The notes: a model not told the origin generated them from the letters alone. Positions 1 to 12,639 are shown, counted from the stretch's first letter. The stretch is 64,000 nt of DNA from Ophiura sarsii (GCA_035610835.1 CM069459.1:25497636-25561635), one strand, 5' to 3'. Made by a program: numbers and translations.

Positions 1-114
1 GGATTTTCATAGGATTTCCTATACTTGCGTGTACAATTTTTTAGGAAGCAATTGCTTATCGGGATTTTTTTCAATGTTGTGAAGACTTAACTGGGCCAAA
101 CCTTAATTATACTG

Positions 115-330
115 ATATAAACTGCTCACAAAAAGTATCGAAACACTTAGAAATGATCCAATATATAACGGCTCGAAAGGGTATGCATTAATCGAAGCAA
201 ATAATCAAGTACATAATTTTGTTCTGCGTATTTTGACACCTCGATCGATGAGATACGATATTGCGGAGCGGAGTTATTGTCATTTCAATGGTCGTGGGTC
301 CAGTTTTCAAAAGTGACAACTACATTCATT
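115..330 (+). repeat. Half copy of the CTCACAAAAAGTATCG element
   Basis: Closely matches the left arm of the inverted-repeat element at 22250-22945, including the strings CTCACAAAAAGTATCGAAAC and GCGGAGCGGAGTTATTGTC. Only one arm is present here. Confidence 0.6.
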
Positions 331-777
331 GACAGCTACATTTTGCGCGCAAGCGCGCATTATCATACCAAATTAGTTAGAACTATAGACCAAATTTGAT
401 GATTTTAGCGTTAGATGGCAAACATCTTCTTTTCTTCATGCTCCTTAATCAAATCTTGCCCCCCCCCCCCCCCCCATTTTGTCACAACCCAATTATGATG
501 CTGATGGTTTCACACGTAAAAAAATGTAGGTCAAAGTTCCAGAATTAGTCTAATTTATCTTTCTTTTTTCAAACTGTGACTTGAATAGAACATTCATTCT
601 TAGATACCTGGGTGCGTTCTGACATAGACCCTTGTGAAGGATCTATGGTTCTGATGATAGTGTTCTAGAATACTCGGTATAAGCAATAACCTCGAGGGTA
701 AGCCAAAGAAGATTTATTGTGCAGTCCAGCATGCTTTACTTTCATCACATGACCATAATGGTTTCTATCACCAGTGT
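331..777. other. No gene seen; poly-C tract
   Basis: AT-rich sequence with a run of about 17 C near 460-476. No coding or RNA signal recognised. Confidence 0.5.
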
Positions 778-1335
778 CAAAACAGTCCTCAAAATAAGTA
801 ACCAAGGTAAGTAATATGCTCTCAACTCCAAAACTGAAGCTCTTAAGTAAAAGTAATTATAAAGTTGTGAGTAAATTTCTTTTCTTCAATTTGAGATATA
901 ACACGTGAAGATTGAATGTTATGTGCCCAAAACCGAAACAAAGTCAGTTTTTCATTTTAACATTTTGTTCGTCGACACGCAGCCTCGGACCAGCAACAGG
1001 CAGATTATTGATTAACTGGTAGCAATAGCTCACGGGTTGATAGTAAGATGAGGATTGGGGATGCTTCAATTGATCGATGCAGCCCATATACAAACCTGTC
1101 ACACGGTCCTGCGTGTTCAAAACCAAAGTGTGAAAATGTGAACCGCACTTTGTCCTATCTTACCAACGTAGTGTTCATATTTATTAACCGATCTTCATGA
1201 ACAATGTCTCAAATTGAAGAAAAAGAGATTTCCTTACAACTTTATTGTTTAATTTTTTACATAGCTTTAGTTTTTGAGTAAGAGTATATTTATTACCTGG
1301 TCAGTTACTTATTTTTGAGGACTGTACTGATTCAC
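778..1335. mobile_element. Inverted-repeat element with ~120-bp arms
   Basis: Left arm (about 783-900, CAGTCCTCAAAATAAGTAAC) is matched in reverse complement by the right arm (about 1205-1330). The arms flank about 300 bp without coding potential. A non-autonomous transposon of unknown family; exact ends not fixed. Confidence 0.5.
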
Positions 1336-3579
1336 ATTGTTATTAATTGCATGCAATGCATATAACATGTATAATGTTGTTAAACAAGGGGCTTTAAGAA
1401 AATCCTGCTGCAATAGTCCAATTGATTGTGACTACAATACAGTAATCTCTGGTTTTTCTTAAACATGTTAAAGACCCTTTATTATTTTAAACACATAATG
1501 CACGTTTTAGTCAGCGTTTTAGATGAGATTCAAGTAAGTTATGCCTATATCTGTAGAGTGTAGTCACTGATCTGTACCATGTATTATAGGGTGAGAGTCA
1601 GACGACCTGCAGCCCAGTTTGTTTTGGGGAAAGCCCTGTTGACGTTGACACTGTAGTGCGTGCTAAGCATGCATGGACTCGACTGTGCACACGATATTCT
1701 TTGGGTGGGCACCCACCCGGTATTGCATCCAAAAGCCGGGTGGTGAGAATCCCGGGTTTTGGACAGTCACTAACTGGGCAAAACCCGGGTTTTGCGCAAC
1801 ACTAACACTCAGGGCAGTGCAACAACACTCAGGGCAGTGCAACTCAACTTGCCGAGTCTCCCATTGTTGGTGGCGCTGTTTGTATCGTCTGCCATATAAA
1901 TCCTACAGCTTACGGGTATTAGCCCTGTAAAGGTTTTCTATGTCGTCTGCTTTAGGTATTCGGATTAATTAAAGTTTACAGAGAATTGTTTGGAAAATTC
2001 CCAATCGGGCCGGTTTTGAGTGTATGATACCGCGTGCTGGATGGAGGATATACACCACCAATGCCGCGCTTCCCATGGACGATAGGCCTACATGCACAAG
2101 GAGGTCATATCAAACAATCGGCTGCTAACTTGAGTTATCCATACGTCGTCATTGCAGAGATTATTTATAAGGGACTATATGATATCCTCAAACATATCAA
2201 AAGGAAACCCCAAAGTGTTTATTTAAAAGTTTTTCAATATTTCACTATTAATTTGATGACACGATTTCGGCCTTTATTTACGCCCCAACTCACGGATCTT
2301 AGACTAAATTCTAGTATGGACGTAAATGCAAGCTATTTCACGTAGCATGTTTTGTTGGTGTTCGCAAAGCTGCGTCCAGATCATTGTTGAATATTTTACT
2401 GTGCACACTCATATCCATAAAAATTGGTAAAAAGTTTCGCAATAGTACCGGAAAAAAATATGTTGTGATAACCTCACCGCACTGTCCGCACATGATATCC
2501 GGGAGGGGTGATATGATATCCTCCTATAGTGCATTGGTGGTGTTTACAATGGACGGTTTTTACACAAGCATGAATACGTTTCATTATTTATTTTTAGGTA
2601 TTTTAATTCATTCTTCTCTCACTTTCACCCATCCGTCACCCCCCTTATCGTCATTGTTTGTGTCCTACATAAAATTTACGGCTATATCTTGCCTCACGTC
2701 CCGTACGGAATAAACCGTATTCGCTACAACGTATTTTAATTGGTTTGAGCATGCGCACTTCAGTTACGGGACGTCTAGCCAGACATTGCCAAATTTACAT
2801 TGGTACTGCCTACGACGGACTTGCTGCACTAATTTAATTATACTATAACTTGTATTAATTCCGGTGAGCATCATACAATGGATGGCGCTGTTGCCTTTTA
2901 AAATTTATACAAACAGGACCTCAGCTACGCATCTCAGTACGTATCCCAATTTAATTGATCCCTGGGCATATGGACAAACACAATTTTCTAACGCACGCAC
3001 CGTACAGCCTTCAATATTACGTTGGGCGGCCATTGATATAATTAGCTGGTGTGTGTGCAGACAGGGAGGTGTAATAACATCTCTCTGGTGCAGGTAACTA
3101 CAGCAAGTCTATACGGGGAGGCTAGAAGTCATCATTAGATATTCTGCGTCTATCTGTCCAGACAGAAAGAAGAACCAATTCCAACTGTTCACTTTCCGGT
3201 AAATCTACATCAGTGATCACATCTCAGTTCTAGCAGGTGGCCAAATTGTCCCACCGAGTAAGTGGGCAAATATGGCCACCAAGACAAAATGCGTAATAAA
3301 TTCACTATTTTTCATAAAATATTTGTGCAATGGAGTAAAAATCTGCTGGGGAAAGGTTTAAGTTTGATTTCCTGTTTTGAATTAAGCAAATTCTGATACT
3401 TGTTGAAGCAGGGAAGGTTTTCCTGGTTGAAGAGATGAAGAACCATTTTTTGATTTGGGGTTTGAGACTGAGAGGCTTGATATCTCCCAGCACTATATCT
3501 GGGAGGGGTTTGTGACATGTGACCCTGGCTACCAAGGGCGTCCCCAGAGGGGTGTGTGAGTGTGACACCCCCACCCCTT
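1336..3579. other. Intergenic, no supported gene; 20-bp tandem pair
   Basis: Contains a perfect two-copy 20-bp tandem repeat at 1804-1843. Reading frames up to 109 codons occur, but none shows a recognisable domain or a splice-consistent partner. Nothing else recognised. Confidence 0.45.
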
Positions 3580-3587
3580 AATCCAAT

Positions 3588-4151
3588 CAAGCGCGTAGCC
3601 AGCATTGTCGTATGTCATTCTGAGGGGGCAAACATCAATATCGTCCCTTTTTTTTTTATGTCCCTAAAATTTTCGTAAAAGGTTGCCCCAATTTTTTTTC
3701 TAGTCACTTACCTCGTGAATTTCACGTAAGTGGGGGGGGGGGGGAGGTCAACAAATTTTGCCCAGTCCACAAAAAAGAAATCGCACAGTAAAAAAAAAAT
3801 CGCGCAGTAAATGTACTACATGAACAGTTCTCAGTTCTCGTCCACATTTTTTCGCTTCTCCGTCCCCCATTTAGCAAAAAAATTCCCACAGTCCCAAAAA
3901 AATAAAACGCACAGTGCAAATAAAATCGCACAGTAAATGTACTATGTAAAATGTTTCTTCTATTGGCTATCCTCCGCCTTTCTCTTTTTTTTCTCCGTCT
4001 CCTTGCCCTTCTTTCTCTTTTTTCTCCCTTTCTTCTCGTCCCCATTTTCCGCTTCTCCGTCCCCATTTTAGGGTGTCCGGGGGGGTGGGGGGGGGGGGGG
4101 GGGTGGGCACTGGCAGTCTGCCCCCCTGCCCCCCCACTGGCTACGCTACTG
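3588..4151. mobile_element. hAT-like non-autonomous element, 564 bp
   Basis: Imperfect terminal inverted repeats GCGTAGCCAG / CTGGCTACGC are flanked by a perfect 8-bp target duplication AATCCAAT (3580-3587 and 4152-4159). The 8-bp duplication and CAG-type ends fit hAT. The interior has long poly-G and pyrimidine tracts and no transposase. Confidence 0.8.
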
Positions 4152-4300
4152 AATCCAATCTGTCGGCAAAATCTGACCTATTCATCAAATCTGTGTTAAG
4201 CACAAACAAGCTTCCGTCGGTACATTTGCGATTTTGACCATAACATTTCTGTTTGTTGATGGGGGTGCTTGTTGACCGGCAGCTGTAAAAGACAGAAACA

Positions 4301-4481
4301 CAGTGGCGTAACAGCCGGGGGAGGGGGGAGGCACAGTGCCCCCCCCCTGAAGGTGCTCAGCAGGAATTCAAACCTACCCACCAGGAAAAATGGGGGGGGA
4401 GGGATAAGAAGGGGGAAAGGGAAAGAAAAGAGAGAGAGAAAGGAGATTTGTGACCATGCAAATTTTGTGACCGTGCAAATT

Positions 4482-4522
<41 letters not shown>

Positions 4523-4642
4523 ACCCCCCCCACTTACGTGACTGAGTGGGAAAAATTTTGAGGCAACCTTTTACGAAAATTATTCTAACCGGGAATTTTT
4601 TTGGTTGTGCCCCCCTGGCAACCAACCTCTGTTACGCCCCTG
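4301..4642. mobile_element. hAT-like non-autonomous element, 342 bp
   Basis: Ends CAGTGGCGTAAC and GTTACGCCCCTG form a TIR. Flanked by the 8-bp duplication CAGAAACA (4293-4300 and 4643-4650). Contains a long poly-C tract. Non-coding. Confidence 0.85.
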
Positions 4643-4685
4643 CAGAAACATGAAAGCCAGAAAAAGCAGAAAAGACAGACAATTT

Positions 4686-5653
4686 GGGCAGTTCCGTAAT
4701 TAGGTAACCCAAATTGAAAAAATTGAAAAATTGAAAATCGTCGAAATAACCTCATTTATGTCTCATATCAAAGGTTATAGGTTGTAGTTACAATGATATA
4801 ATTTGGAATTTACCTATCAATCTCGGTTTGGCTGATTTGAGGTTGTTGTGGACGTACAGGGCGTTTTTGAGTACGAGATCGCACCATTGAAGTGCAATTA
4901 ATTCCATAAATGAACTAAGGCACGTATTAAAATTTCAAACATATGCAAGAAACAATGTTTTTTATAATAAAAGTGAATTAATACAGAAAATTACGAAAAA
5001 TTGACTACTTTTATTTTAAAAAATTGAATTATTGCAAATTTCGTCGCGGACGTACACGTCCCAAATCTGCCATTTTTAACCACCCTGTTCTATATTGTAT
5101 TGTTGTTTGAATCCAATAAATTGTGCATATATTCCAAGCTGTTGATTGCTAGTATGTCTTTGAAACCTTCATCCGTCTGAATCTGTGTACATTGTTAATT
5201 AATGAGCTGCTGAAGTCGTGTCGGACGTACACATTGAATTAATTCACAGATGTACGTCCGCACACTAATCTTGTACGTCCGCGACGGTGAAAATTGATCA
5301 ATTTCAACATGAATTTGAAAGGTATGACTGTTTCTTTATGTTTTTCCTACAGTTTGATCCCTCTTGCAAACAAATATATCTAAGTTTCAATCAGAGACCT
5401 GAACACTTCAGAGAATTTTGGATATGAATACAGGTATACTGAAAAAAACACTTTCTCTGCGTACGTCCGCGACGGAGGGTTTTCACACCATATCTCATTA
5501 ACCGAAAATGGTACAGCAAAGACATTTTCAGGTTTTATACTCCTACTAGAGCTCCTTGAAACCCTAGTGTTAAAAATCAAGCAACTGGTATAGTTTAGAT
5601 TTTGCAAGCCCTCAAAGTGTCTGAAATGTACGTCCGCAACTACGGAACTGCCC
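4686..5653. mobile_element. 968-bp inverted-repeat element with repeated GGACGTAC
   Basis: Begins GGGCAGTTCCGTAATTAGG and ends CTACGGAACTGCCC. Seven copies of GGACGTAC or its complement are spread through the interior (near 4851, 5048, 5221, 5251, 5272, 5460, 5626), several extended to GTACGTCCGCGACGG. No clear target duplication or coding sequence was found. Confidence 0.6.
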
Positions 5654-5892
5654 GGATGATTTAGTGAGTTGTCTGGTTGAGTTTTCGTGGTAATAATTTC
5701 TGTACAAATGCCAGTTCAAACAAGGATTTGTATCTATAACACTATGTGTGGGTTGTAGTAGATTTGGTTCAACATACACAGATGCTCTCTGATTGAAAGA
5801 CATTTAGCAGAGAGGCAAGTTGAAACACCGATTTCTGCAAATTAATTAGAGTTCAGGCCTACATGTTTACAAAATAAATCTATCTTACTATA

Positions 5893-6188
5893 CTCCCTTT
5901 CATAATCCCTTCGACATAATTCGCGTTATTTCACGCGAGCGTATTTTGTTGTTTTCGAAGCGCGGCCTCAAAATGCTTGACAGGCGCGATAAACATGAAA
6001 AAGGTCACGCGCCAGCGATTACGGCGTGTGACGATTTCACGATTGACCAATTAGGATGCGCGATTATTTTTTAAAGGGACTGGTACGCACTTCCGGGTTT
6101 ACGCACCTACGCATTACTACGCGAACGTACGCAACTCGCACATACGCATGATTTGATGGAATTATGTCCAAGGGATTATGAAAGGGAG
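5893..6188. mobile_element. TA-flanked MITE, 296 bp, CpG-rich centre
   Basis: TIR CTCCCTTTCATAATCCCTT with near-perfect complement at the right end, flanked by TA on both sides (5891-5892, 6189-6190). The centre is rich in ACGCAC/TACGCA steps. Confidence 0.75.
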
Positions 6189-6895
6189 TATATAGCACTC
6201 CCATTTTAGCAACTAATAAACTTAAAAGTATCATCACTGTCATATTTCACTATTTCAACCGGGCTTGGTTTGTGTATCCCCCAATCATGATTTGCTCAAG
6301 GTGTTGAGTCTGCATGTTGCGGCGTCTATATTCATTTGACTGACTTCGGTTTGTCTTGTAGCTATATTCCTGAGCAGTCCCTACTATTATTTTGGTGGGT
6401 TTGTTTAATGTTCCTTCATCCTCTTTTCCCCCAAAAGTTAGGATAAGAAACAAGTTTTTATTTTATTTGGCCTGACATTATGAATTTTCATCTAATGGGT
6501 GCCAAGCTTATTTAGCCATAAAATAAGATTGAGACTTTAATGACCACCTGAACAGGCCATGAAGCTAAGGTCAGCTTCATTAACAGGCCTAGTAGACTGC
6601 CTTTTTATTATTAGAGGGTTGATTAGACCATTACATGTCCATACACACTATAGTCTGTAAACACACAGTTGAAATGAAATGTCACATGATTGCAGGTAAT
6701 ACAGTACTGGTAAACTGGTAAACTCATTCACTTAAAGAATGTAACTCACCAATTCAGAACTCAATTTTTGTCTGTCTTTTCTGCCTTTTCTGTTTTTTCA
6801 GTTTCTGTCTTTTACAGTTGCCCCTTGTTGACTGTGCTTTTTTTTTACTGTGCGATTGTTTGTGACCGTGCACATTTTTTGACTGTGCGATTATT
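6189..6895. other. No gene seen
   Basis: AT-rich single-copy-looking DNA with short tracts resembling the interior of the hAT-like elements near 6770-6890 (TTTTTTACTGTGCGATT). Confidence 0.4.
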
Positions 6896-7229
6896 TCAGG
6901 GCTGACAACTCTCCCGCATTCGGCGGGAGTCTCCCGCATAGACACTCTTTCTCCAGCCTAGCATATAAGATCTCCCGCCTCAACAAAATTACCTCAATTA
7001 AAATGTGTATCAACACCTTACATGAATTTCACGGGGTGACTGCCAAAAAAAATGGGGCTACCTTTTACTATTTTTTGGGAGGTGCTTGTCAGCAATCGGG
7101 ACCTCTAAACCGGCCCCCATCCCCCCACATCAAGATTTCAGCTGCTGACAGGAAAAAAATTGTGCATGATTTACAATTTTTTTCTGGAGTCTGTATCTCT
7201 CCCTCCCCAGCATATCCCAAAAGTGACAG
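6896..7229. mobile_element. Probable hAT-like element with CAGGGCTGACAAC end
   Basis: Left end CAGGGCTGACAAC and right end GTGACAGCCCTG are inverted, with TTATTT on both outer sides. The GGCGGGAGTCTCCCGC tract just inside the left end recurs in reverse at 23790-23875, so it is a family. Confidence 0.55.
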
Positions 7230-8713
7230 CCCTGTTATTTGTGACCGTGCACCACTGCCGCCGGCCCTGGGAATTGAACCTGGGCCAGCCGTATGACCGG
7301 AGACCAGTGGGGGGGGGGTCCAGGTGGGCCCTGCCGGACCCCCCCCTAAAATAACCCTGTCGGTAAAAACGACTCTCCGTCAGTAGATTTGCGTTTTTGA
7401 CCCCTCCCCCGCCCCCCACTTATCAAGATTTCAGCTGCTCACGGGAAAAAATTGTGCAAATTTTACAACTATTTTTGGGAGTATGTAAAAAAAATGTCGG
7501 TACATCATGCCTTTCGTCGGTACAACTATGGTCGCCCCCACAGTTTCCAAAAGCTGGGTACGCCCACTATCTGTGGTACGCCACTGCCGGACACCGATAC
7601 CTGGGGTTTTATAGAACTTGTGTGTGCGCAAGCTAAGTGCTGCTGACTGACGTGTTGTTTCCACGTGGTATAATAGTAGGGATCCGATAGAAAATAAATG
7701 GCTGTAGTTAGAGCAGGCCATGTGTTTTTTTGTAATATGTGACAATTCAGACGGATGGCTGCGATGACATTAACTATACCATGAATAATAATAATAATAA
7801 AAGTTTTGAGTTGGTAGATTTTTCGGTGCTAAAATTTGCCACAAATTTTACCACTTCGAAACGCATCAATTTCACTCTGAAATTAAATATTTCCTCCCAT
7901 GTACTGTCTACCACAGAAAAAGTATACATTTTCTGAAAGGGAAATTTCACAAGGATTCCAAAAATTAGGTAGGGTGAGGGCAAGAAAGAGGGTTTTTCAT
8001 TTTCAAAGCCTGTGAGGGTCATTATTTTATTTATTTTATTTTTTAACTCACAAAAAAATAAAAAACAAAAAACAACACACAATACAAACATGAGTACAAA
8101 CTTAAATTTACATTTTACATAAATTTACAAGTTGACACAATTCACTCAGCCACTAGATGACATTACAAAATAAATTGTAGTAACTGACCTTATCAAAAAG
8201 AAATATATATTATTATAAGAAAGGTTCCCATTTCTTAGTAGCATGATGGACCCATATTTATCTCTATTTTTTGCAATGTTCTTCTCAATCTTTTCAGTAA
8301 AAATTACCACATTTTTGTAGTCATTGAACAGAGGGTGCATTTCTTGGACCCTATACATCTATAGAAAGAGGGTTAAATAAAAAGTCAAACACCAAATATT
8401 TTTGGGAAAAATTGTCTGACTTTAGGCATGACAATCATGTATTTGTACCATCACACTCTACATGTATGTCAACATTGACATCGTCCTCGAGTTGCTCAGC
8501 CTCAAGAGCTTTTAAAAAAGGTAACTTTTACTATGATACCTGTTTTAGTTTTTCTGATGTGCGAGGATCTTCGTGGCGTAAGGAAGCCGGTTCACTTGTG
8601 CGCGATTTTAAATTTTATTATCAAACTTTCTTACTGAAGGTACATGAATCTACCAAGGCAAATTACCTATCAAATTAAAGCTTTTGTTGACTACTTTAAA
8701 ATGGTACCCTAAA
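7230..8713. other. Repeat debris, no supported gene
   Basis: 7245-7590 holds more hAT-like debris (poly-G, a GGTACGCCACTG end, and a GGTTCAATTCC B-box-like string on the minus strand near 7270). An ATA/AAT microsatellite lies at 7782-7800. Open frames here have no recognisable domain. Confidence 0.45.
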
Positions 8714-9047
8714 AAGTTTGTGATAGGCATGTTGCATTCTTGAATTATGGACACTTTTATGAAAAAGCTTTTTGGGAGCCGAGGCACTGCTGCTACAAAT
8801 AAAAAACAATTGTCGAACTGCAAATTGATATTTAACTAATATTTTGATTAATAATGCATATTTTCATTCTTCTCTTTCAAAAGATGCAAGACATGTGAAA
8901 TGTTAAAAATAACCCATTTATTTCCAATATACCACTAAAGTTTTACATTTCTTAAATTTTTACATACCGGTGCCTCGGCTCCCCCCAAAGCTATTTTTCA
9001 TAAAAGTGTCCATAATTCAAGAATGCTACATGCTACTACAAAACTTG
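8714..9047. mobile_element. Palindromic MITE, ~330 bp
   Basis: Arms of about 75-80 bp (GAATTATGGACACTTTTATG; GAGCCGAGGCAC) are reverse complements around a short AT-rich centre. The family is not identified. Confidence 0.6.
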
Positions 9048-9099
9048 ATTTTGGTTTCTTCTTAAAGGTTAATAGTCTTTATGTCTGTGTTTTAACAGG

Positions 9100-10060
9100 T
9101 TTGTCAACCTTATGTAACAACTATTAATTATGGATAACTTGCATGATCTTCGGCTTTCTCTCTATTCGCTACACAGTAAACGCAAATATTAACCCAAATT
9201 TATACAAATTACTCTAACAGAAAAAAGATTCAATCTATGATAGCAAAAGTATACATTTTGGAATGCTCTCAACAAGGGCAATTCAAAAATGCAGTTTAAA
9301 TCAGTGTAGGGGGTATGGTTAATAAAATATTAATGTAAAATCTAAAAAAGATAACAACATTTGGGGCCCATATCAGCCGGTATGTTATACACCTATCAGT
9401 TGTAAGACGCCCCTATACGACCCCCCGGGAGTGGTGCGTCACTTTACCGAGGTGCGTCAACTTCTCATGTACCATGACGCAGCCTGTGTCAAAAAAACGA
9501 CTGACCATAGCCATCCAAATACGCACCCTCAGTCAACTATCAGCCCATTCGCACCCATGTAAAGTGACGGACCTTTACGCACCCTCCGTCATTTTTTGAC
9601 GGACCAAAGGCTGCCACTGACGTACCTCCGTCAAGAATTATTGGGTAAACGACGCACCCACAACGCACCTCTCCCGGGGGTCGTATAGTGCGTCTTACAA
9701 CTGATAGGTGTATTATTTTACCAATATAGTAACCCTTGATATCAAGATTTGCTTGTTAGTAATGTCATGAGGATATTATGTCATTGGTAGGTATAAGAAT
9801 TACATGGATCTCAAATTTGTTTGTTTTTTATTTTTTTAAAAATCGAACATTGTGAATCATAACATGTTACCACTAGGTCCTAATTTCAACAGCATAATTG
9901 GATTCCTCGTGAAATTTCCTTTAAGAAAATGTATACTTTTTATGGGGTAGGGCAAGTAGTTAGAGTGATATGCTAACTTGAAGTGTATATGGCATAAATG
10001 TTAAAAATCGGACACGCAACACAAAGGGTGGCGAATTCAAAACGCATGGCCTAATAGTTA
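9100..10060 (+). repeat. Dispersed ~950-bp repeat, copy 1, interrupted
   Basis: Matches 47495-48140 at both ends, for example ACTTTTTATGGGGTAG and the stretch ending AAAACRCATGGCC. Interrupted here by the MITE at 9388-9712. Non-coding. Confidence 0.65.
9388..9712. mobile_element. PIF/Harbinger-like MITE, 325 bp (copy 1)
   Basis: TIR TACACCTATCAGTTGTAAG with TTA on both sides (9385-9387, 9713-9715). The 3-bp TWA duplication fits PIF/Harbinger. The interior is built of repeated GACGGAGGGTGCGT-type segments. Second copy at 32004-32329 in reverse orientation. Confidence 0.8.
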
Positions 10061-10131
10061 TAAATTAATAGGGCTATATTTAAATTGAGCTAAATTGAAG
10101 TTCTATTTTTCCTCCTATCGCTTTGAACTTA

Positions 10132-10509
10132 AAGGTATATTATGTGATCTTTCCAGGGAACGCTCCCTCAACATCAAAAAAAAAAATTGAAAACAGATTT
10201 TCTTGCAGATTTACATTTCTGATCATAAATCGTACATACATTCCAAGCTACAGGGCAATATGATTCTTAATTACTTTAAAATCATGATTTTAGAGTGAAA
10301 ATAAACTGTCGGATTATCCGACAGTTTATTATTTTTACTCTAAATTCACTCTTAAACCATGATTTTGAGGTAATTAGGAATCGTATCGCTCTGTAACTTG
10401 GAATGTATGTATGATTTATGATCAGAAATGTAAATCTGCAAGAAAATCTACTTTCTAAAAAAGTAATGAATAGAGGGCGCTCTCTGGAAAAGATCACATA
10501 ATATGCCTT
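10132..10509. mobile_element. Hairpin MITE copy 1 (AAGGTATATTATGTGATC)
   Basis: Nearly the whole 378 bp folds as one inverted repeat; flanking TA on both sides. Apex GTCGGATTATCCGAC. Family also at 11731-11784 (half), 16513-16879, 42829-43206 and 63693-64000. TA duplication suggests a Tc1/mariner-type source. Confidence 0.85.
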
Positions 10510-11022
10510 TAACTTTTTTGTTATTAAATGAAATTTGTTCAACAATATCTCCAGCATTTCCTTCTACAGATTTTACTCTCTATATTAGGAGGCCTCACAT
10601 TTTGCTCTGATTCCCAGTGCAGCGTCACCCCCACTCCCCAGAAGTAATCACTATCACAGACCACCGTCTATGCAGTAGCTTGTCGCAGCCGAACCCGTCA
10701 CATCTTTTATCCCAGCATGTCTTCTGAGGATACATTATTTTCAGAGACCAGGCACGCCATCTCAGACTGAGATGATGCAGGTGAGGCTTATTTATAATAT
10801 AAACAGACAAAAATTGATTTAGGTTGGATGTCATTTTTCTCAGGAGTATGGTGATTTTTGCATGTTGAAATAATTCCTATGACTGAGTATGATTGATGTG
10901 TTTGTTATACGGTATGTTTAGGTTAATTTAACATTGTAATAAAAACAATTTGGTAAATTTCATTTGTTTAGGTCATGGATACCTTGTATTAAATTGGTGT
11001 GTCTAAATGACTTCTTCTCTCT
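10510..11022. other. No gene seen
   Basis: AT-rich DNA. One 69-codon frame on the minus strand, without a recognisable domain. Confidence 0.4.
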
Positions 11023-11284
11023 CAGTGGCGGCACCAGCCTCATAAACTTTTTAGGGGGGGGCAACAAAACAAAAATCGCGCCCATTTTTTGTGCCTTTTA
11101 ACGCTTAAATGTTCAAATTGGTCTAATACTAACTAATTTGGTATAAAAATGCGCTCGTCCGTGCAAAATTTAGCTGTTTTATGCTAAATTGAAAAAAAAA
11201 TTGGTCTAATTCAACCTAATTAAGTACGAAATGCCACCATGCCCACCCCCCCCCCCCCCCCCCCCCCCCGTGATGCCGCCACTG
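11023..11284. mobile_element. hAT-like MITE, ~262 bp
   Basis: Ends CAGTGGCGGCA and TGCCGCCACTG. Flanks TTCTCTCT and TTCTTTCC could be a decayed 8-bp duplication. Contains a long poly-C tract. Confidence 0.6.
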
Positions 11285-11319
11285 TTCTTTCCCAAATGCT
11301 GAGCTAAGTTGGTCACATC

Positions 11320-11630
11320 TCATGACGCAGGGGTAACCTCTTAGAGAAGGTCTCACGATACAAAGGTTGTGAGTTCGAGCCCCACTACGGCCAACATGTT
11401 TGATCCTTGGGCAAGGTACTTAGTCTCAATTGCCTCGTGGTTCAGAAGTCACGTAGAAATGGTGGTCTCGTGTATCGGAAGAGCAAAATCCGAGCATGTT
11501 AAAAGGTCACAGACTCTTTTGTAAAGAGTAGGGGATCATCCCGGTCTGTGGCTGTTACATACATCAGTCCTAGGTCACAGGGCAGGGGTTGCACAGTTAA
11601 CACGTCCTGTGTGTTCAAGGCCCCCTTCGG
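11320..11630 (+). repeat. tRNA-derived SINE (cut by assembly gap)
   Basis: A pol III B-box-like GAGTTCGAGCCCC near 11371 is followed by CTTGGGCAAGGTACTTAGTC, the body shared with the SINE at 20193-20540 in the opposite strand. The 3' end runs toward the gap. Confidence 0.65.
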
Positions 11631-11730
11631 NNNNNNNNNNNNNNNNNNNNNNNNNNNNNNNNNNNNNNNNNNNNNNNNNNNNNNNNNNNNNNNNNNNNNN
11701 NNNNNNNNNNNNNNNNNNNNNNNNNNNNNN
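11631..11730. other. Assembly gap (100 N)
   Basis: Exactly 100 unknown bases, the usual placeholder for a gap of unknown size. It ends at what would be the hairpin region of a palindromic MITE. Confidence 0.98.
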
Positions 11731-11784
11731 AAAAAATATCATGAATAGAGGGCGCTCTCTGGAAAAGATCACATACTATGCCTT
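11731..11784. mobile_element. Right end of a hairpin MITE after the gap
   Basis: Right-terminal sequence of the family at 10132-10509 (GAGGGCGCTCTCTGGAAAAG to the CCTT end, then TA). The rest lies in the gap. Confidence 0.7.
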
Positions 11785-12166
11785 TAAATTTAAAAGAAAT
11801 CAAAGACAATTTTGAATTTTTAAAAATGTTAGAAATCTTTTAAAATTTAATTTTCCAGAAAATTGTGAAAAAAACCCCAAATTGCTTGCCAAGCTTTATT
11901 TTTCCATTTTTTTCATTGTGAACTCTTTCTATGAAGGGAACACCATCTCATACTGATAATGATAAGTTTTTACCATATTGGAAGAGGTAAGATACGAAAG
12001 GGCTTAACTCCATATCTTGTTGAAGTTGAGCTATCGGTTTTAAAATTTAGTGCTTATATTCGCTGGCTAAATAAACTGTTGCATGTAATTAAATTACTAT
12101 GGAAATTAAATTACTATGCCAACTGGATCAATCTCAAGTCCTGAACCCTGATCGATATGATCCTTA

Positions 12167-12573
12167 GGCAAAAAAAAAATTGTTTGATTGTCCATAGATT
12201 ACTTTTAAAAGTTGGGTAGGTCGGTCGGGATTTTTTTCTTCTTTTTCTCACTTGCCCTTTTTTCATGTACCAAAAGTAAAATGAGATGTACTTGTTGTGG
12301 TAACCAAAACGGGATACAAAATCTTTAACATTTTGATGAGTATTTTTATTTTCTCAACACTTGAAAAAAAAATGAAAAAATGAAAATTTTGATTTTCGAC
12401 TAATATTTGTAAAAAAAATGAAATTTGTCCACAAAAAAATTGAAATTAAAAATAAAATAAAATAAAATTCAAAAAAAGTTAAAAAGTTAAAAAAATAAAA
12501 TAAAAGTTTTTGGGTAGGAATGATTAAGAGGGTCGGGCGGACGAGGACAATCAAACAACTTTTCTTTTTGGCC
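12167..12573. mobile_element. PIF/Harbinger-like MITE (GACCGACC family), 407 bp
   Basis: Ends GGCAAAAAAAAAATTG and CTTTTCTTTTTGGCC, with TTGTTTGATTGTCC inverted and GGTCGGTCGGG inside. Flanks TTA and CTA are a probable decayed duplication. Same family as 17797-18114 and 30960-31262. Confidence 0.65.
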
Positions 12574-12639
12574 CTAGCTAGTGTATGACACACTTTTGTG
12601 GTACTTGTTTAATGTCATATAGCCATTGTTGAGATTTCA

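Noticed and set aside
4023..4130. Possible coding or regulatory GC island
   Set aside because: It is a poly-G tract inside an hAT-like element; composition only.
7245..7330. tRNA-like B-box on the minus strand
   Set aside because: GGTTCAATTCC is present, but the surroundings are hAT-like debris and no A-box at the right distance was clear.
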